A stretch of DNA of 64,000 nucleotides from Tetrahymena elliotti 4EA (taxonomy: Eukaryota > Ciliophora > Oligohymenophorea > Hymenostomatida > Tetrahymenidae): assembly GCA_000231825.2 (NCBI GenBank), contig JH720331.1, forward strand, positions 279,441-343,440, in the 5' to 3' direction. Made by a program: the position numbers and the translations under genes. Positions 38,682-53,951 of the stretch are shown one piece after another (the first letter of the stretch is position 1; each line of letters opens with the position of its first letter). The notes under the pieces were generated by a model. The model ran no database searches. It was given only the letters and a program-made list of their open reading frames with translations, and was not told the origin of the DNA.

Positions 38682-41600
38682 ATGAGTGATTAGGAAGATT
38701 TTTTGAATGATCAAGATGATTTTGATTATGATGAAGAAGATGGTTCATATGTAAAATAATTTTTATATTCAAGATTTTACTTTCATGAATCATATAGCCT
38801 AGAATATATAATAGTTTTGGGAACAAAGCATATCAATAATACTTTCTTAAAAAAAAAAATTACTAATTTAATAACTCTTTGTTCCTTCAATTATTAAGAT
38901 TCATTTTTTAAAATTTAGGAAGAGATTTCTAATGCCAAAAGAAAGGGCAAAACTCTGAATTAATATAAGAAAAAAAAATAAAAAAAATTCAATTTCATTG
39001 AAGAAGGTGCCGAAGAAAGTAATGGAGAGGAAGAAGAAGAGGTTACCAAGGAGAAAAGTCAAAAAAATTGTAAATAAAATTATTGGATGATTTAAAATGT
39101 TAGATTTTGAAGAAAAAATATAATATTAAGCATCTAGCTAGTTCCGAAATCAAAATAAAAGTTTTCAGATTGAACTTGTTAAGCAAATATAAATTTTGTA
39201 AAGGAAGGCTGAATAAAAAGCACTATTTTCTATTTTTTATCAAATATCTATAAAAATAATAATGAATACAATAATAATGTTTCAAGAGAAAAATAAGCTA
39301 AAGTAGCTGCCATCTCATACAATTTTTAATTTTTTAATTATTTAATATCAAAAGAAGCAGAATCTTAATTGTATAAGTAGCGTAAAGCAAGAAGTTTGAA
39401 TGATGTCATTAATACTATTGAGTAAAGAGGAGATAATGAACCAGATATTGATGATTTTGATAATGAATTTGATGAAGCAGATATGGAAAATATGCCTGAA
39501 AATATCAGAAAATATGGCATTAAAGAGAAAAAAAATTAAAAATTCTTTAGTGTTCCTGTTAGAAAGACAAAGGAAAAAGAAGTTGTTATCTGCTTGCTAA
39601 ACAAATATGCTTAGTTAAATCCTGAATAAAATTATGGAATATATTCAATCTCTTATGTTCCTTCTGTGGAATCTTTGATTTACATTGAAGGTATTAATAA
39701 AAGAGCTGTCATAAACTTCTTGGATGTAATAAATAAATGATAATAATTTTCATTTTGTTAATTATTTTTTGTATAGAAATATCCAGATTGTAATTGCAAC
39801 AAAATAGAATTGGTCTAATTCGAGGAATTTTAAACAATATTTTAAGATCAAGGAAAAGAACAAGAAAGCTATAATGCCGAAATCGGCTAGTATGTTAGAA
39901 TCAGTCGTAAAGCAAGAAACTCTGACTATATTGATGATGTTGGTTAAATTTACTCAATCAAAAATAATAATAGAGTTGTAGTTAAATTGATTCCTAGAGT
40001 TAATATTGAGAATATGAGAAAGAAATATGAAGAAATGAAAAAAAATAAAAAGCCTAAAAACCAAGAATCGTATTATTAAGCTGATGGTGATGCATAGGAT
40101 TAAGAAGAAGAAAATAAAAAGAATAAATTTCCATACAATAGATATGGAAATAAGCCCTAAGTTCCTGCTAGAACTGTTGAAGAAATACTAAGAACTAGAC
40201 CACAACAATAATTTTATTCTTATAAAGAATACGGCACTGATTGGGAAGAATGCTACTCAGCTGTCAGTGAATAATGCATTTTGGGTAAAAAAATGAATAT
40301 ATTATCATTCTCTAATGAAATTATTTAATAAATTTAGAAATTGGTGATAAAAATATTTATGAGCATTGTGGTTATGTTTATAAGACATTTAATTGCAAAG
40401 ATCTCATCTTTAATGAATAGCTTAAAAATCTTGAAGATCTTAAAAAGTTTTATCCTCATTTAGAATTAGATGAAATTTTGCATTAAAATAGCAGATTTTT
40501 GAAAATGGCCAATAACCAAGTCTATTTCGTTGTAGGAGATCCTGTTTTAATTGATAAAACTCTCAAGGGAAAAATTATTTCATTAGGAAAAGAAACTGCT
40601 AAAGTTTTGATTAAAAGAAAAAAGCTTGCAATAGAAGAAGAATATCCATTAAAATAACTATCCAAATATTTCGAAGATGGATCAAGAGTCAAGGTCATCA
40701 ATGGTACCAGTGAAGGAATTGTAAATTTTATTCTTATTTTTCTATTTATAAGAAAAATTTAATATTATATAGACTGGTACTGTTCTAAGCACTAAAGGAG
40801 ATACTTGTGAAATCTTTACTGATAACAATAACACTATTGAAATCAGAACAAAAGATTTAGCTGTTACCGGTGAGGCTAACCATGAAGGAGACAAAAATAT
40901 CCCTGAATAAAGTAACGATAAAAATCTTGGCCTAAAAAAGAAGGACTTAGTCAAACTTACAGGTTTCAATAATGTTGGACTTGTCCTTGATATTTCTAAA
41001 GATTACATTAAGATTTTGGATCAAAATGGCAAGATAAAGAATGTTAGTTCTTTCTCTATAAATACTAAGATAGACACTAGAAAATTTACTTGTAAAAATG
41101 CTGAAGGAAGTAGCATCACAAATAATTCTAATATTATAATTAAGCAAGGGCAATTTTCAGTAAGTATATTATTTATTATACATCTTTATTAAATATTTTA
41201 TCAATTAAATAGGGATATTAATGCTAAGTCATACACGTTTACAAAACTTTAGTTTTCTTGTTCAATCCTAAATTCAGAGATAGTAAAATATTTTATCTTT
41301 TAAATTTAAATTAAAAAATATTTATGTAATTTAGCCTATATAGTTGAAAACATTAACAATGTTTCATTGTAAACAACGAACCCTGTTCTTTAGAGATAAG
41401 AACCCAAGATTGCTTATGATATGAAATATGGTAAGCAAGGTAACTTAAATCCTGATGATATGAGACAATATGTAGGTAGATAGATGAGAATTATTGGAGG
41501 TAAGTATAAAGGATTTTAGTGCACAGTTATTGACATTAGAAATGATCAAATCAAGGTTGAAATCAATTCTAAATTTATTACAGTTTTCATTCCTAAATGC

Positions 41601-41723
41601 GATCTTATAGCACCTGATAAAAGTAACAACGAATTAGACTATGGTAAAACTCCAAGCTATTAACAAAGTACTTATCAGCCAAGTATTCGTGAAGTTATAG
41701 GTTCTCCAAGTAATTACCATTGA
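38682..41723 (+). CDS. SPT5: Transcription elongation factor SPT5
   Basis: SPT5 partners SPT4 to form DSIF, a nuclear factor that rides on RNA polymerase and controls pausing and processivity. The start ATG 38682 opens a very acidic N-terminus (MSDQEDFLNDQDDFDYDEED), as in other SPT5 proteins. More acidic sequence follows at 39400-39500. The NGN domain is clear at about 39540-39760 (FFSVPVRKTKEKEVVICLL, YGIYSISYVPSVESLIYIEG). Next come several KOW-like segments (AEIGQYVRISRKAR, GDPVLIDKTLKGKI, GTVLSTKGD, LVKLTGFNNVGLVLD, VGRQMRIIGGKYKG). The end is TGA 41721-41723. There are several short introns. The exon structure between 39060 and 39360 is not resolved. I see no long C-terminal repeat of the yeast or metazoan type. 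Confidence 0.85.
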
Positions 41724-42534
41724 AAATTATCAATTATTAACTAAATATGATAATCCATTTTTAAGTTAAAAATTATAAAATAATAATCTAAAGACTAAAT
41801 TCATAAAATACTGTTTTATTAGTTAGTTAGTTCTCTTTATTAAAATGTCAAAAGAAAAATAAAATTTTTTATTTTGAAAATTAAAATTAAAAATACAATA
41901 CAATTCTAAATTATTTTTTTTATTTTATTATTTTCTTATATGATAAATTGATGATATTATTATGGTTATTTTTTGAAAGATAAATTATTGTTACTTTACT
42001 CCTTTATGTCTTTAATATGTGTTTAATAGATACATTTATTTTTTGAAAAATCAAAGTTTGTTTGTAATTTTATTTTCTTTTATGACAAAGTTTTCAGTAA
42101 CTTTAGTTAGTTTATATTCTTAGTTAGTCTCTTCATTATTTTAAAAATATTTTTTAAATATAATATGTGTCAAAATGAAATAAAGGATATGCATAAAACT
42201 TTTATTAATTTTAAATGGAAATAAATTAATTTTTCTTTTGGTTTATAAAAAGTCATTTAAATTTTTAAGATGGTTAAAATATATATGGCTTAAATATAAT
42301 AATTCACTATAAACGCTTTTAATAATTCTACTAGAAATTAAGAAATTAATTAGGTAAAGACATTGTAATTAACTTAGAATAAGAGAAATTTAATTATTTT
42401 TTAAATATATTCTTTTTAAAAAAATTTTCATCCCTAAACTAAAACATGATTTAGATAGAATATGTTTTATTTTAAAAATTTAATAAATACAGAAAATATT
42501 TATTTTTATTTAATAATTTTATTTCAACATTAAT
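41724..42534. other. AT-rich intergenic region between convergent genes
   Basis: These are the 3' flanks of SPT5 and the NSUN2-like gene. Nothing recognisable is present. Confidence 0.5.
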
Positions 42535-45084
42535 TCAAAACAATCTATTATCTATGCTAAAGTTAGCTAATTTTTTTTCTTCTTTATCTAAAAGAATAGA
42601 AAGTATATTTATTCCTTTCCAAACTGTTAAAGCACTATCTTTTATTCCTTTATATGTAACGACAATGATTCCTGCTTTAAGTTAATCAATCTTTTCTTTA
42701 AGTTTAGGATTAAGTTCATCGAATCTTTTTGGTAGATTATTTATCATCCATTGATATTCTTCGTAAGTGTCAACTTCAATTTTTTAGTGAGCTATTTTAT
42801 CAAAGAAGATATTTAAACCCTCTTATATGATTCTATACTATTAATTCGAAAGCAAAACAAATTAATTTTATATCTAAAAATATATAATTTTATTTACTTT
42901 TATTGGGTGATTAACATCTTTGACTTTTGTGAAGACTTTCAAACCACAATTAACTATCTTTTAGATAAAATATTTTATTAAAAATTTAAATTGATTTCAA
43001 AATTACAGAAAGCTGAGGTAGAAGTTCAGATTTTTCAGAAATTAATTTCTTTATAGCTGAGGAAATTAAGAGTATATTTTTGCTTAAACCTTAGCTATCT
43101 ATTGGAACAAAGTATAATTGGTTAAATATTTCATCATCTTTTTAAAATCCATAAAAATCAACCAATTATTCAAAAATTTCAATTTAGCTCTTTAGAGGAA
43201 TAAGCTTCTCCAATTTAAATTCATAAACATCTTCTTTTTTGCTATCTTTATCATTTTAGTCTTATTTAGCTTCTTCATCTTTATTTTCTGATTCAGCTTC
43301 TTAGATATCTTTTAAGGCTTAGGTTCCTTCATCTGTGCTGTAATATTGTTAAAGTCTTTCAATCTCTTAAGAGATAATGCTCTCATCAAAATCCTATTCA
43401 TTTATAAATATTAAAGTTATTATCAATTTAATTATTAATAAATTTTACCTCTGTTTTTTATAGATAGGCTACAAAGAAACCACCTGTATCATTCATATGT
43501 GGAGTTATTCTTAAGCATCCTGTTACATCTTCGCAAGGGAACATTGTATCAAATATTTTTTTGCCTTTAAGTCCATAAACATCATCAATGCTATCATAAG
43601 TATAATAAGCATTGGTTATTTTCTTTTAAACAACTGGCCCTTTTAACATAATAAAGATTAAATAAGATACAATGATCTGCAAGATTTCTTAAAAGTTTCT
43701 ATAAACAATTCAAATTATTTTATAGCTTACATTTGGAGAGTGTAGGAGAAAATTTGAAACCAGGAAATTTATCTTTAACATCAATAATCTTAACATATGG
43801 CTTTAGTATATGAAGAGCAGCAGAAACAACTGATTCATTTTCCATAGGATTCAAAGAACAAGTTGAATAAACAACACTACCTCCTTTTTTGACAAGATAA
43901 AGAGCTCTCAATAAAAGACTCAATTAAAGACAGTGTAAATTTTTGCCTAATTTGCTACTCCATCTCTTTAATATTACTATTTTAAACAAGTAGAGCTTTA
44001 ATAAATTTAAAAATAAAAAAGGATTTTACATTTTTGTTTTCTTATGGTTCCATCTCCTGAACAGGGAACATCACATAATACTTTATCAAATTATTCTACT
44101 TTTGGATATTTTGTACAGTCATTTGAAGTAAGTACTGCACAAGTAGCATTAAGTTTTAAAACATGAAAAGCTAACATAAAAGCTCTCTTTTTGCTAATAT
44201 CATTAGCAAACAAAAGAGATTCATTTCCTTTCATCATACTTTCTAACATTTACTTTGTTTTAGAGCCTGGAGCCTTATTTATAAAAATTATATATTAATT
44301 CATTTTTGCTTTTCATAAGTCAAAAAAGTTAATTGTTTGTTATCTGCTTTGAAATAAAAACTTACTGCACACATATCTAGAATTTTTTCATTAGGTTGGG
44401 CATCTATCAAAGCAGCAGGAATCATTGAAACTAGTTCTTATCTTGAAATTTTACCTTAACAATCTTAGTCTTGCAAAAAAGCTTGATATTTCTTGAATAA
44501 GTTAAATTCAAAAATCTTAATTTCATCAATGCTAAATAATATTTTACTTTAAGCTCAGGATTTTTTCTTATTTCTAACTTATCAACATTCAATTAATAAG
44601 CATACTCAGTAGTTAACCATTAGATTCTCTAATTATCATTTAAAAAACTTAGTATTATATAATAGGTTTAAATTTTAAACCTTGAAGAGGGGATACTGTT
44701 CAGAAATAACTTTATCAAGAAGTTCTTTATTTGGACTAAATAAAAAGAATAAAGGATAAGTTTTAAGTTAAATCATAACAAACTTATATAAAACATTACA
44801 TATTCTTATTTAGTCTAAATGTTATTGGCAATGTGCTTTCAATTGACTTTTATATGAAAAAATTGTAAGATTAAACAATTCTTATCAAAATTATATTTTT
44901 ATTTAGTCAATGATAATAATACGCTGATAAATTCATTTTTGTCTTAATCGTTAACTAATCCAATAAATTTATAGTATTCTAAAAATGGAGATTTGTCGAA
45001 ATTGAAATTAAACTTCTTCTTTTCTTTTCTCTCTCCTTCAAAGTGCTATTTAGAATCAATTATTTCTGTCTTTTATTCTTGCAT
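42535..45084 (-). CDS. NSUN2: RNA (cytosine-5) methyltransferase, NSUN2/Trm4 type
   Basis: The enzyme transfers a methyl group from S-adenosylmethionine to C5 of cytosine in tRNA, usually in the nucleus. It starts at ATG 45084-45082 and stops at TGA 42537-42535. The N-terminus has the NSUN2-like FLEYYKFIGL. The SAM motif is LDMCA...APGSKT, split by an intron near 44290-44365. Motif IV is VLCDVPCSGDGT (about 44090-44050) and motif VI with the catalytic cysteine is VYSTCSLNPMENE (about 43880-43838). A PUA-like C-terminal part ends in SALTVWKGINILSILLDKEE, as in NSUN2. Both motif cysteines are intact, so it should be active. Several short introns interrupt the gene. Assignment to NSUN2 rather than other NSUN proteins rests on the N- and C-terminal match. 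Confidence 0.88.
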
Positions 45085-45990
45085 TTATATTATATATCCT
45101 AGAAATTTATTTTTAATCAATAGTATTAAATTAATTTTTGCCTTTAAAATTAATAAAATCAAATGACAACATCTAATATCTACTTTTTAGTATGTTTCTA
45201 AGTCTAATTTTATAACAAATAGTATTTAATTAAAGTATCTAGTAGAATAAACCATACTCGTTTATTAATTTGTATCTTTTAACAAATATTTTTATAAAAA
45301 AATAAAAATTATTTTGATATTTTATTGTAGAATATTTCACATTTTTTATTTTTAAAAATAAACCAAACAAAACAATTAAATTAATTTTTTTAGTTTAAAT
45401 ACTCCAATCTTGGAAACTAAATATAAATATTGATTTAATTTAATTAAAACAAAATTCATAATTTTCACACATTTTTTTTTTGCAACCTTTGAAAAATTTT
45501 TAAAAGTATTATGATGGTATTAAGGATAATTTGAAAATAAAAAATATTTGGAGTTTATTTTCAGTTTATATAATTTATTTAATTAATCTAAAGAATAACT
45601 TAATGAGAAAAATTCAGGCAAAAATTACATAAAAGTCATTTAAATAAATACAAAAATGGAATAATTTATCTAAAAAAGTTAATTTTCTGAAAAATGTAAA
45701 AATAGATTAGAATGGTATAAACTGTTGTTTCTATGAATGAACTGATTTTACTTGCGTAATGTGATTATATAAATTCATAGAAAAAAATACTCGCTTTTTT
45801 GTGATAAGATTGATATTTCATTTTTAATTAAATTTTTTATACTAATTGTAAAAATTTAAATGCATTTACATTTTGATTTGCTTAAAAAAATCAATTAAAA
45901 ATAAAGTATAGACTATAACCTACTTCGCAAGCAATTAACTAAAAAAGCTTTAGTAATTATAATATAAAGTCTAGAATTTTAAGCAAACTT
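45085..45990. other. AT-rich divergent intergenic region
   Basis: This is the 5' region shared by the NSUN2-like gene (-) and the first channel gene (+). No site can be assigned. Confidence 0.5.
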
Positions 45991-48900
45991 ATGGATTTAA
46001 ATACTGCAAATAATGGGGGATCTATCAGCAATAGATAGACCTCTCAGTATTATTAGAGTACAGAAAAAAATGGTAGTAGTTAAGACAAAATTGAATAATA
46101 GCATCAAAGTAAAATTGCATCAATATATTCACCAATAAAGGTGTAAAACCAAGATTCTAACATTTCATATGCACATAATATTGATGAAAACGCTTTATAA
46201 GGAAGTAAAAATCCCAGATAGATTGAAGGCAGACTGAAAGATAAATCGAATTTCCATTTTCTCAAGTAAATTTATTTCAGATTATATAAAAGCACATAAT
46301 CAAAGATGTTAAACACAAAGCTACTTTTTAAAAGAGATTAAGAATCATTTACTTATGACATTTATGAAAGCTGATAATTGAATTTTATTTTTAAAAATAG
46401 CAAAGATATGGATTATAATAGTGGAGAATATTTATCATATAATGTATCATAAGTATAAAGCCCTTAAGATAGTTTTTTAAGCAAGAAAGATTAAAATAAG
46501 CCAGCGCATGACTTTGTAAAAGAAGACTGTAATCTTATATTATAACCAAGAAAAATATTTACAAGTAAAAAATGTTAATAATACATTTTTTTTATTTTAA
46601 TAGATGGGATAGAAGCACGTGTGAATGCCCTTGGTAAAAATGGGCTTAGGAAGCAAAATAGTAGCAATCTCTAAGAAATATTAGAAAGAAAATCACCATT
46701 TAAAAAGAAAAACACTTTTTAAGAATTTAAAAAACAACTAACTTTAGAAGATAAGAGGATTATGGAACATAATAAAAATGTAATAAGAAGGAGTAGCAGA
46801 CTGAATACTTATGCTGGCTCAAGCTAATACAATTAAAATTAGAATGTACTATATGCTAAATCTATAAATGATCTTATGTAATTAGAGGAAGTAAAACATA
46901 CAATATTTTTAGAAATAATCATTTATTCTAATTATTGTCATTTGTAACAAAATAGAATCTCTAGATGTTCAAAAATTTATCCATAGCAAAACCTGTAAAA
47001 TAACTTATTTAACAAGAGACTAAATTTGATAAATTAATTTATTAACGTCTTTTTTCAACTAGGATATTGTAAATTATAATTTGATAAAAATGATACACTA
47101 AGAATAAAATGATGAAAATAAAGACTTAGAGGAAAACAAACAAGATACCAAAGTATTTTTTATTAACCATGTGAATTATATTTTTAGACATTTTTATTTA
47201 AAAAGGTTGTTTCTTCGTATAAGAAATTTAGAAGAGCAATATTGGCCTTTATTGAAACTATGTAGACTTCAATTTTATTACATTCTCAAAACTAATAATT
47301 TTTTATTTTTTAGTTATTATAGATTAATTATGATATCCCTATGCATATTTAATATAGCGGCATATGCTATGCATGACTATAAAGATAGACAAATTGAAGG
47401 AAAGGAAAATAAAGATATTAACTATGATGCTTCAATTATAGAGTTAGTAACACTTTTCTGTTTTATAGTAGAAATTTTATTTGAATTAATTGCCAGAGGA
47501 TTATTTTAAGGGAAAAGGGCTTTCTTTAAAAATCCTTGGCTAGTTTCTAACCTCATCAGTATTATTTGCAGGTACAATAAAGAGATTAATTTTTAATATT
47601 AGTTTTAATAAAACTAATAAAATAGATAAATGAAAATTTAATGACATAAATATAATGTTATTTTTTTAAATAACAAGCGGTATTACATAAATACCTGGAA
47701 TACCTAATAAATTGTATCTTATCTGTAGAATAATTGCAATGCTTAGACCTATGAGAATATTGCAAATGATTACTCCACTAAAGCTTTAGTTTGATAGGCT
47801 TTTTCGTTCGATTCCAAAAATTAATCTTAGTATATGGAGACTTTTAATTTTTATGGCATTTTATGCAATTGTTGGATTACATATATTTATGGGGGCACTG
47901 GAATACAGGTGTAGAGTAACATCAGAACCTCCACCTAATTATGATGGTAAAAATCTTTTTATTTTTTTAGGTATTTTTTGAATTTTTTGTTAATTTAAAA
48001 GATGAATGGAAAATTTATGAGGAAGTTCCTTTCTTGTGTGGGAGATGGGAGTGTCCTGAAGAGTAATATAAGAATTAAAAAATGTATAAACATCTGTTGA
48101 TATGATATTTTTAATAAAAAATTAGGTCTTTTTGTAGATCTCCATATGAGTACGACAGACCTTACTTTGAGAAATAATCTGATATTCAAAATTTAAATTA
48201 TGGATACACAAATTTTGATAATTTTGCAAATTCTTACTTTACTGTATTTCATATAGCAAGAATTATTTCTTGGGGAACAATCAGTTTTATGGTAAATTTA
48301 ACACATTATTCTTTTATCGTTTTAAGTATTTTTTATTTTTCAAACAGTACTGGAGGTAAATGAGTACAGTACTAGTTGCATTATATTTTTTATCACTATT
48401 ATTAATTATATCTTATGTGCTCAGTAACATTATTCTTGCTGAATTGTATGAAAGTTTTGAAGAATAAAGATCAATAAAATCTTATGCAGAATATAGTAAA
48501 TCTACAAAATTAACTGAAATAAATTCATTTTATTTATCTTTTAGGGATTAAAAAGGCACAAGAAAAAAACTAAAATACAAAGGTTAATATAAAAGACATA
48601 GAATTAGAGTATTAAAGATAACTAAAATAAGACATACCTATGGATGCAGAGCTATTTAGAAAAAATATTTCAAAAAATATTGAATTCATTAAAGAAGAAG
48701 AAGAAGATGAAGGAAATGATGCTGAAGGAGTTATTCAGATGGATTCAAATAAACTGAGTAACAGAGAAGATTAATCAAAAGGAGATCATGTAAACGTAAA
48801 TCATCTGAAAAGCATGGGATTTAATGCAAAAAATGATTAAGCACTCTAAAATGCAGAACTTGCCACTGAATAGATAATTCAAAATGATAACTAGCAAGTA

Positions 48901-51900
48901 GATGCATCTAAAGCAACTTTAAGCAATCAAACAAACTCTGTACAAGATAAAGAAAAAAGAAACTCTTAATAATATAAAAATGTTAATATAAATTTGATTG
49001 AGATTGAAAATTATAGTAATAACAGAAGCTAAGAGTAAGCTTAAAATGATTAATAAAACATATCACAATCTCCTTAGAATTCTAGTAAATCTCCTAATAA
49101 TCACAACTAAGCTACTCCTAAACGTTTAGAACATATTCATGTACCAGAAAAATATATTTCTGAAGACAAATTTGAGAAAAAAAGTATACCATTTTGGCTT
49201 TATATCCGTGGGTTTCAAGGGATATTATCTATTATTTTTAGATTATCTATCTTATTAGATATTGTTGTACTCTCAGCTGATAGATCTACAATAGGTTAAA
49301 GTGAAGCAGAAATTTATATTCTTATTGATTGGGCTACTCTCTGGGTATTTCTGGTAGAAGTAGTTGTTAAAGTAAAAATTACTGACCTTGATTTTTAATT
49401 TAATATTCTTTAAATAAATATTTAGTTAATTTAATTGAAAAATTCATATTTCAAAGATGTACTTAATGATATTGATTTAGTTATATTGATCATAAGATTA
49501 ATTACAACAAACTATCCCTTCTTTTAAGGAAACTTTGTTACTTCTGAAGAAGAGTGGATCCATGTCATTAAATCAATTAATGTTTTCAGAATATTCTAGG
49601 TAAATTTTTTGATTTAGTTTGCCTTATTTAATCAATTTATTTCCAAATTAAAAATATTAGATTGTGAAAAATACTTCATTTTTTAGAACTGTAAATAACT
49701 TAATCTCATATTTCTATGATACCATTTGTGAGCTCTTTTCATTTATATTGATTATTATATTTTATTGTGTATTATTTGCCCTAATTGGAGAAAATTTATT
49801 TGCCTTTAAAGCTCAGTTTATAAATGGTGATTAAATTCCTCAGGATAAAAGTATTGGACACTCACCAAGAATAAATTATGATAATTTTTTTTCAAGCTTT
49901 GAAGCCACAATTCTTAACATTTTGAATGAGTAATGGAATGTATCAATGTATAATTATATGAGAACTATTGGAGACTATGTCTGCTCCTATTGGATAATAG
50001 TGATTTCAACTGGAGAAATATTTATAATAAAATTACTGATGGCATTATTTATTAACACTTTTTTGAAGCACTTTAACAATCGTAAAAAAGATGTAAATGA
50101 TGTTAAAGAAGAGGCTTAAATTAACGAAATTGTCCGCACTTAAGTATAGAATGGAAAATCTCATCTCTCATAACGCCATGATAATCATAAGTAATGCTTC
50201 TTAATAAAGATTTGTAAAAAAATTGAAGATGATCATAGATTTGAGAATTTCATTATGTTCATAATTATTTTTAATATTATTGTAATGGCTATTGATAGTC
50301 CTTTACTAGACCATCATGATACAACCAAAATTGTAATCCACGATCTTGAAATTTTTTTTACATGTATTTATGGGGCTGAGATATTAATTAAAATGATAGC
50401 TTGTGGATTATTTAAAAAAGGTGGATATTTCAGAGAGCCTAAAAATTACTTTGATTTTTCACTTTTTTGTCTCAATATTGCTGGGTTCAAACTTTCATCT
50501 AAATTTTCTATCCTAAATGCTTTAAGAGCTTTCCATATAGTAGTCCTCTCTAAGCATTTCGAAAGTTTGAGAATTATATTAGTGTCTCTCTATTAATCAT
50601 TACCTTACCTATTTAAGTTATTATTCTTTTCTACATGCTTTTTCCTTGTTTTTGGTATAGTCATTAATTCTAAATAAATCTTTATTTAAATAATTTTTTA
50701 AAGCTATATTACCACTTAGGATACTTAAAGGTAAAATGCATAGTTGCCACACAATTGATGAAGTATATTTATAGCTAGTAACGAATAAGTTAGATTGCTT
50801 AGACCTTGGAGGTGACTGGATAAAAGATGATTTCCATTATGATAATATGCTTTACAGTCTTTTAAACATGTTTATAATAGCATCTTGTGAAGGGTGGAGC
50901 TACTTCTCCTACAAAGCTTAGGATGCTGTAGGATTAGATTTATAGCCTATTCAAGATTACAATAGGTACTGGTCAATATTTTTTATAGTGTACTTTTTTA
51001 TAGGAAACATCATGGTTATAAATGCCTTTACTGGGGTTATGACATAAAAGTTTAATGAAATAAATGGAAAATTTAGTAATTTAAATTAATAAAAAATTAT
51101 TTTAATTTAAAAAAACTTAATAAAATAAATAGTTGCAAATCAAAATGTCATACCAATAAAGAATGTTAAATTTATTTAAGAGTTCAACTCATTTAAGTTC
51201 TCTGAAAAGATAACATAGGAGGAATAAGAATGGATTTAAATTAAAAGACAAATCTACAAGGCCGAACCAATAAAAATAGTAAAATCAAAAATTAAAAACG
51301 AGCCTTTACTTTAATTAATTAATTGTTTTTCTTAAAAAGTTTGGCAAACCTAATTAAAAAACATAAAAGCTTCAATACCTTATTTATTAGTTAGTGAATA
51401 GCAAAGTTTTTGGGCTTTTTATAGATTTTTGCTCTATATTGAGTGCTATAATATTTAGTATGTATGTACATAGAATAGATGAATAGTACACAGATTATTT
51501 ACGTAAATTTTATACTCAAGCCTAAACTACATAAAATTATGTTTATTAAATTATTTATTTTATAAATTAGATTTCATCAATGATATTATTGTGGCAATTT
51601 TTTGCTTTGAATTTTTACTAAAGTTGTTTGTATATAGAAAATACTATTTCTATTATCTTGAAAATTGGTTTTTGCTTTTCATTGTTGTTACATCATCTAT
51701 ACCTACCATTTATAGAATGACTAATTAATCTGGTAGCGAAAGTGTTTATTTTAAGCTACTAGAAGTCTTTAGAGTTTTAAGACTTATAAACACTATTCCA
51801 ATTATAAAATCTGTATTTAGTATGATGGGATATATCTTACCTTAAGTAGCACCTATAGCAGCTGTTTACTTCTTTACAATTTATATTTATGCCCTTTTTG

Positions 51901-53290
51901 GTATGAATTTATTTGGATTTATCAAGCCCTAGCATACTTTAAATGGTTATGACTTACATTTCAAAAATTTTACTTCTTCAGTTTTTACTTTGATCAGAAT
52001 ATCTTCAGGAGAACAATGGTTTTACATAATTCCTGATGTTGCAAGACAGTAACAACCTAATTTTGTTTGCAATGACGTTTCTGATTTTGAATCTTATCAC
52101 GAACTTGGTAGATATTTTTATTAATCTAATTTATTAAAATATAATTTTACTTTAAATTATTAAAGGTTTAACTGGATGTGGTACTACTTGGGCATATATC
52201 TACTTTTTTACATTTCACTTAATTGTTAGTGTTATCATTTTTAACTTATTTATTGCAGTTTTACTAGGGTTAATTAAGACTTAAAATACGGCTATTAGCA
52301 AATACTAGCTATCTTAGATTAAAGAATTATGGAGAACATATGATTTTTAAGGATACGGGTTTATAGACTATATTAATTTCTGGTAATTTACCTCTAGAAT
52401 AGCTATGATTTATGGAGTTAAAAAGGATGATTTATTAGATCCAAATCAAAAGAAAAATTTCTTGAAATTCTTATCTTTGCCAATATATGTATAAAAAAGG
52501 GAAAATAATAACATATTTGGATTTAGATTCCATGATGTTGTGGTTAAAATGACTCAAATATCTTTGTTCTTAAAATATGGCATTCTTCCGTAATTACTTT
52601 TAAAGCAAATTAGAAAATTAAAAGATTTTTTATAAAAAAAGTGGAGGAAAAGATGAAAGTTAAAATACTCTCAATTAATTTTACAAAGAATTAGACTAAA
52701 AAACAAAATTTGTGGGAGAAATATCTACCTTGAAAAGTGGAGACATTGCTATCATCATTCTTATATAGAGGAAGATAAAGCAATGGATGAGAAAAGGAAT
52801 AGAATTAAATTAATTAAAGTAAATTGAATTAAAAAAATCATATTAAAAATAAAATATGTATGTATTCAATAAATTAGAAAATAAAACCCATAAGAATATG
52901 AAGAAAAAATAAGTAAACGCCTTAACAGTCTATAATAAGATAGTCAATATAGAAGCAGTTAAGAGTAATTAGCTAAGATAATGAACAAATGTATTTATTT
53001 TTTTTTAACTCAAAAAGTAATAAAAATTAAAATTTATTTTCTAAATTAAAACAGAAGATAAAGATTCAAATGAAAAAATTATTTAGAAGAGTTCAAAAAT
53101 GAATAATATATTTAGTTAAGAAGAAGAAATCAAACAAAAACATTTAGATAACTCTGTTTAAATTTCAGATTTATCTGAGAATTTTGATAAAAACAATGTT
53201 GATGAAAATATTGATAAAAATTGCTACAAAGCAAGGATTTTTGAAAATATTTATTTAAATCAAAATATTTATTAATTAAATAAAAAATGA
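45991..53290 (+). CDS. Four-domain voltage-gated cation channel alpha subunit, copy 1
   Basis: The gene runs from ATG 45991 to TGA 53288-53290 with many short introns. Four six-helix repeats are visible. Repeat I (about 47240-48400) has an S4-like LRPMRILQM. Repeat II is about 49200-50090, repeat III about 50230-51060, and repeat IV about 51560-52280 with FRVLRLINTIP. Pore loops carry NEQW (II, about 49927), CEGW (III, 50883) and GEQW (IV, about 52005). The loop of repeat I reads IISWGT with no acidic residue. The C-terminus has an EF-hand-like helix-loop (52320-52385) as in calcium channels, followed by RFHDVVVKMTQ and a low-complexity tail. The family is Cav/NALCN-like, and ion selectivity cannot be set from the sequence. 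In ciliates such channels shape membrane excitability and ciliary beating. S4 segments of II and III have few positive charges. Confidence 0.85.
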
Positions 53291-53951
53291 AAGAAAACCT
53301 AACAAATATCTCAAATCAGATTATTATTTCTTGAAACATAGTCTAACTAATTAATAACCAAATATTTCCAAAGGACCATTCAACCAATCAAGGAAGATGG
53401 CTTAATCTTGATTAATAAATTATTAATTTCGGTAAATTAGAGGTCCTTTTTGCATTTGAAATAATTATTCTTCATGCAATATAATAATAATAAACTAATC
53501 TTTCAATTTAAAATAAAAAGAAATTAATGTTTTTATAATATTATTATTAAGAAAAAGTAAATAAAAATCTTAATTTTAATTTATGAACTAAATTATGAAA
53601 TGCATAATATGCAAAACAAAATGTGTAATTGTTATGTAATGAATATGTGACATATTAAAAAAATAAAAATATATTAATAGGATTATTTAATTGAATTTCT
53701 TTTGGGATGGTAAAACGAAAATAACTAATATTTACTTTTGTTTAACCATTCAAATATTTGTAATATTACTTTGATTTGTATTTTTGGCAAAAGAAATAAT
53801 AAAAAAATCATTAACTTATACTTTACTCTCATATTTAATTCGTATAGAAATAATTACTTTTGTTAATTAACACATTTATTTTTAAAGTTCATACAATATT
53901 TAAAGATAATTAATTAAATAAAACGCATCTATATTTATTTACATTTATCCT
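53291..53951. other. AT-rich spacer between the tandem channel genes
   Basis: No gene is seen. It should hold the 3' end signals of copy 1 and the promoter of copy 2. Confidence 0.5.
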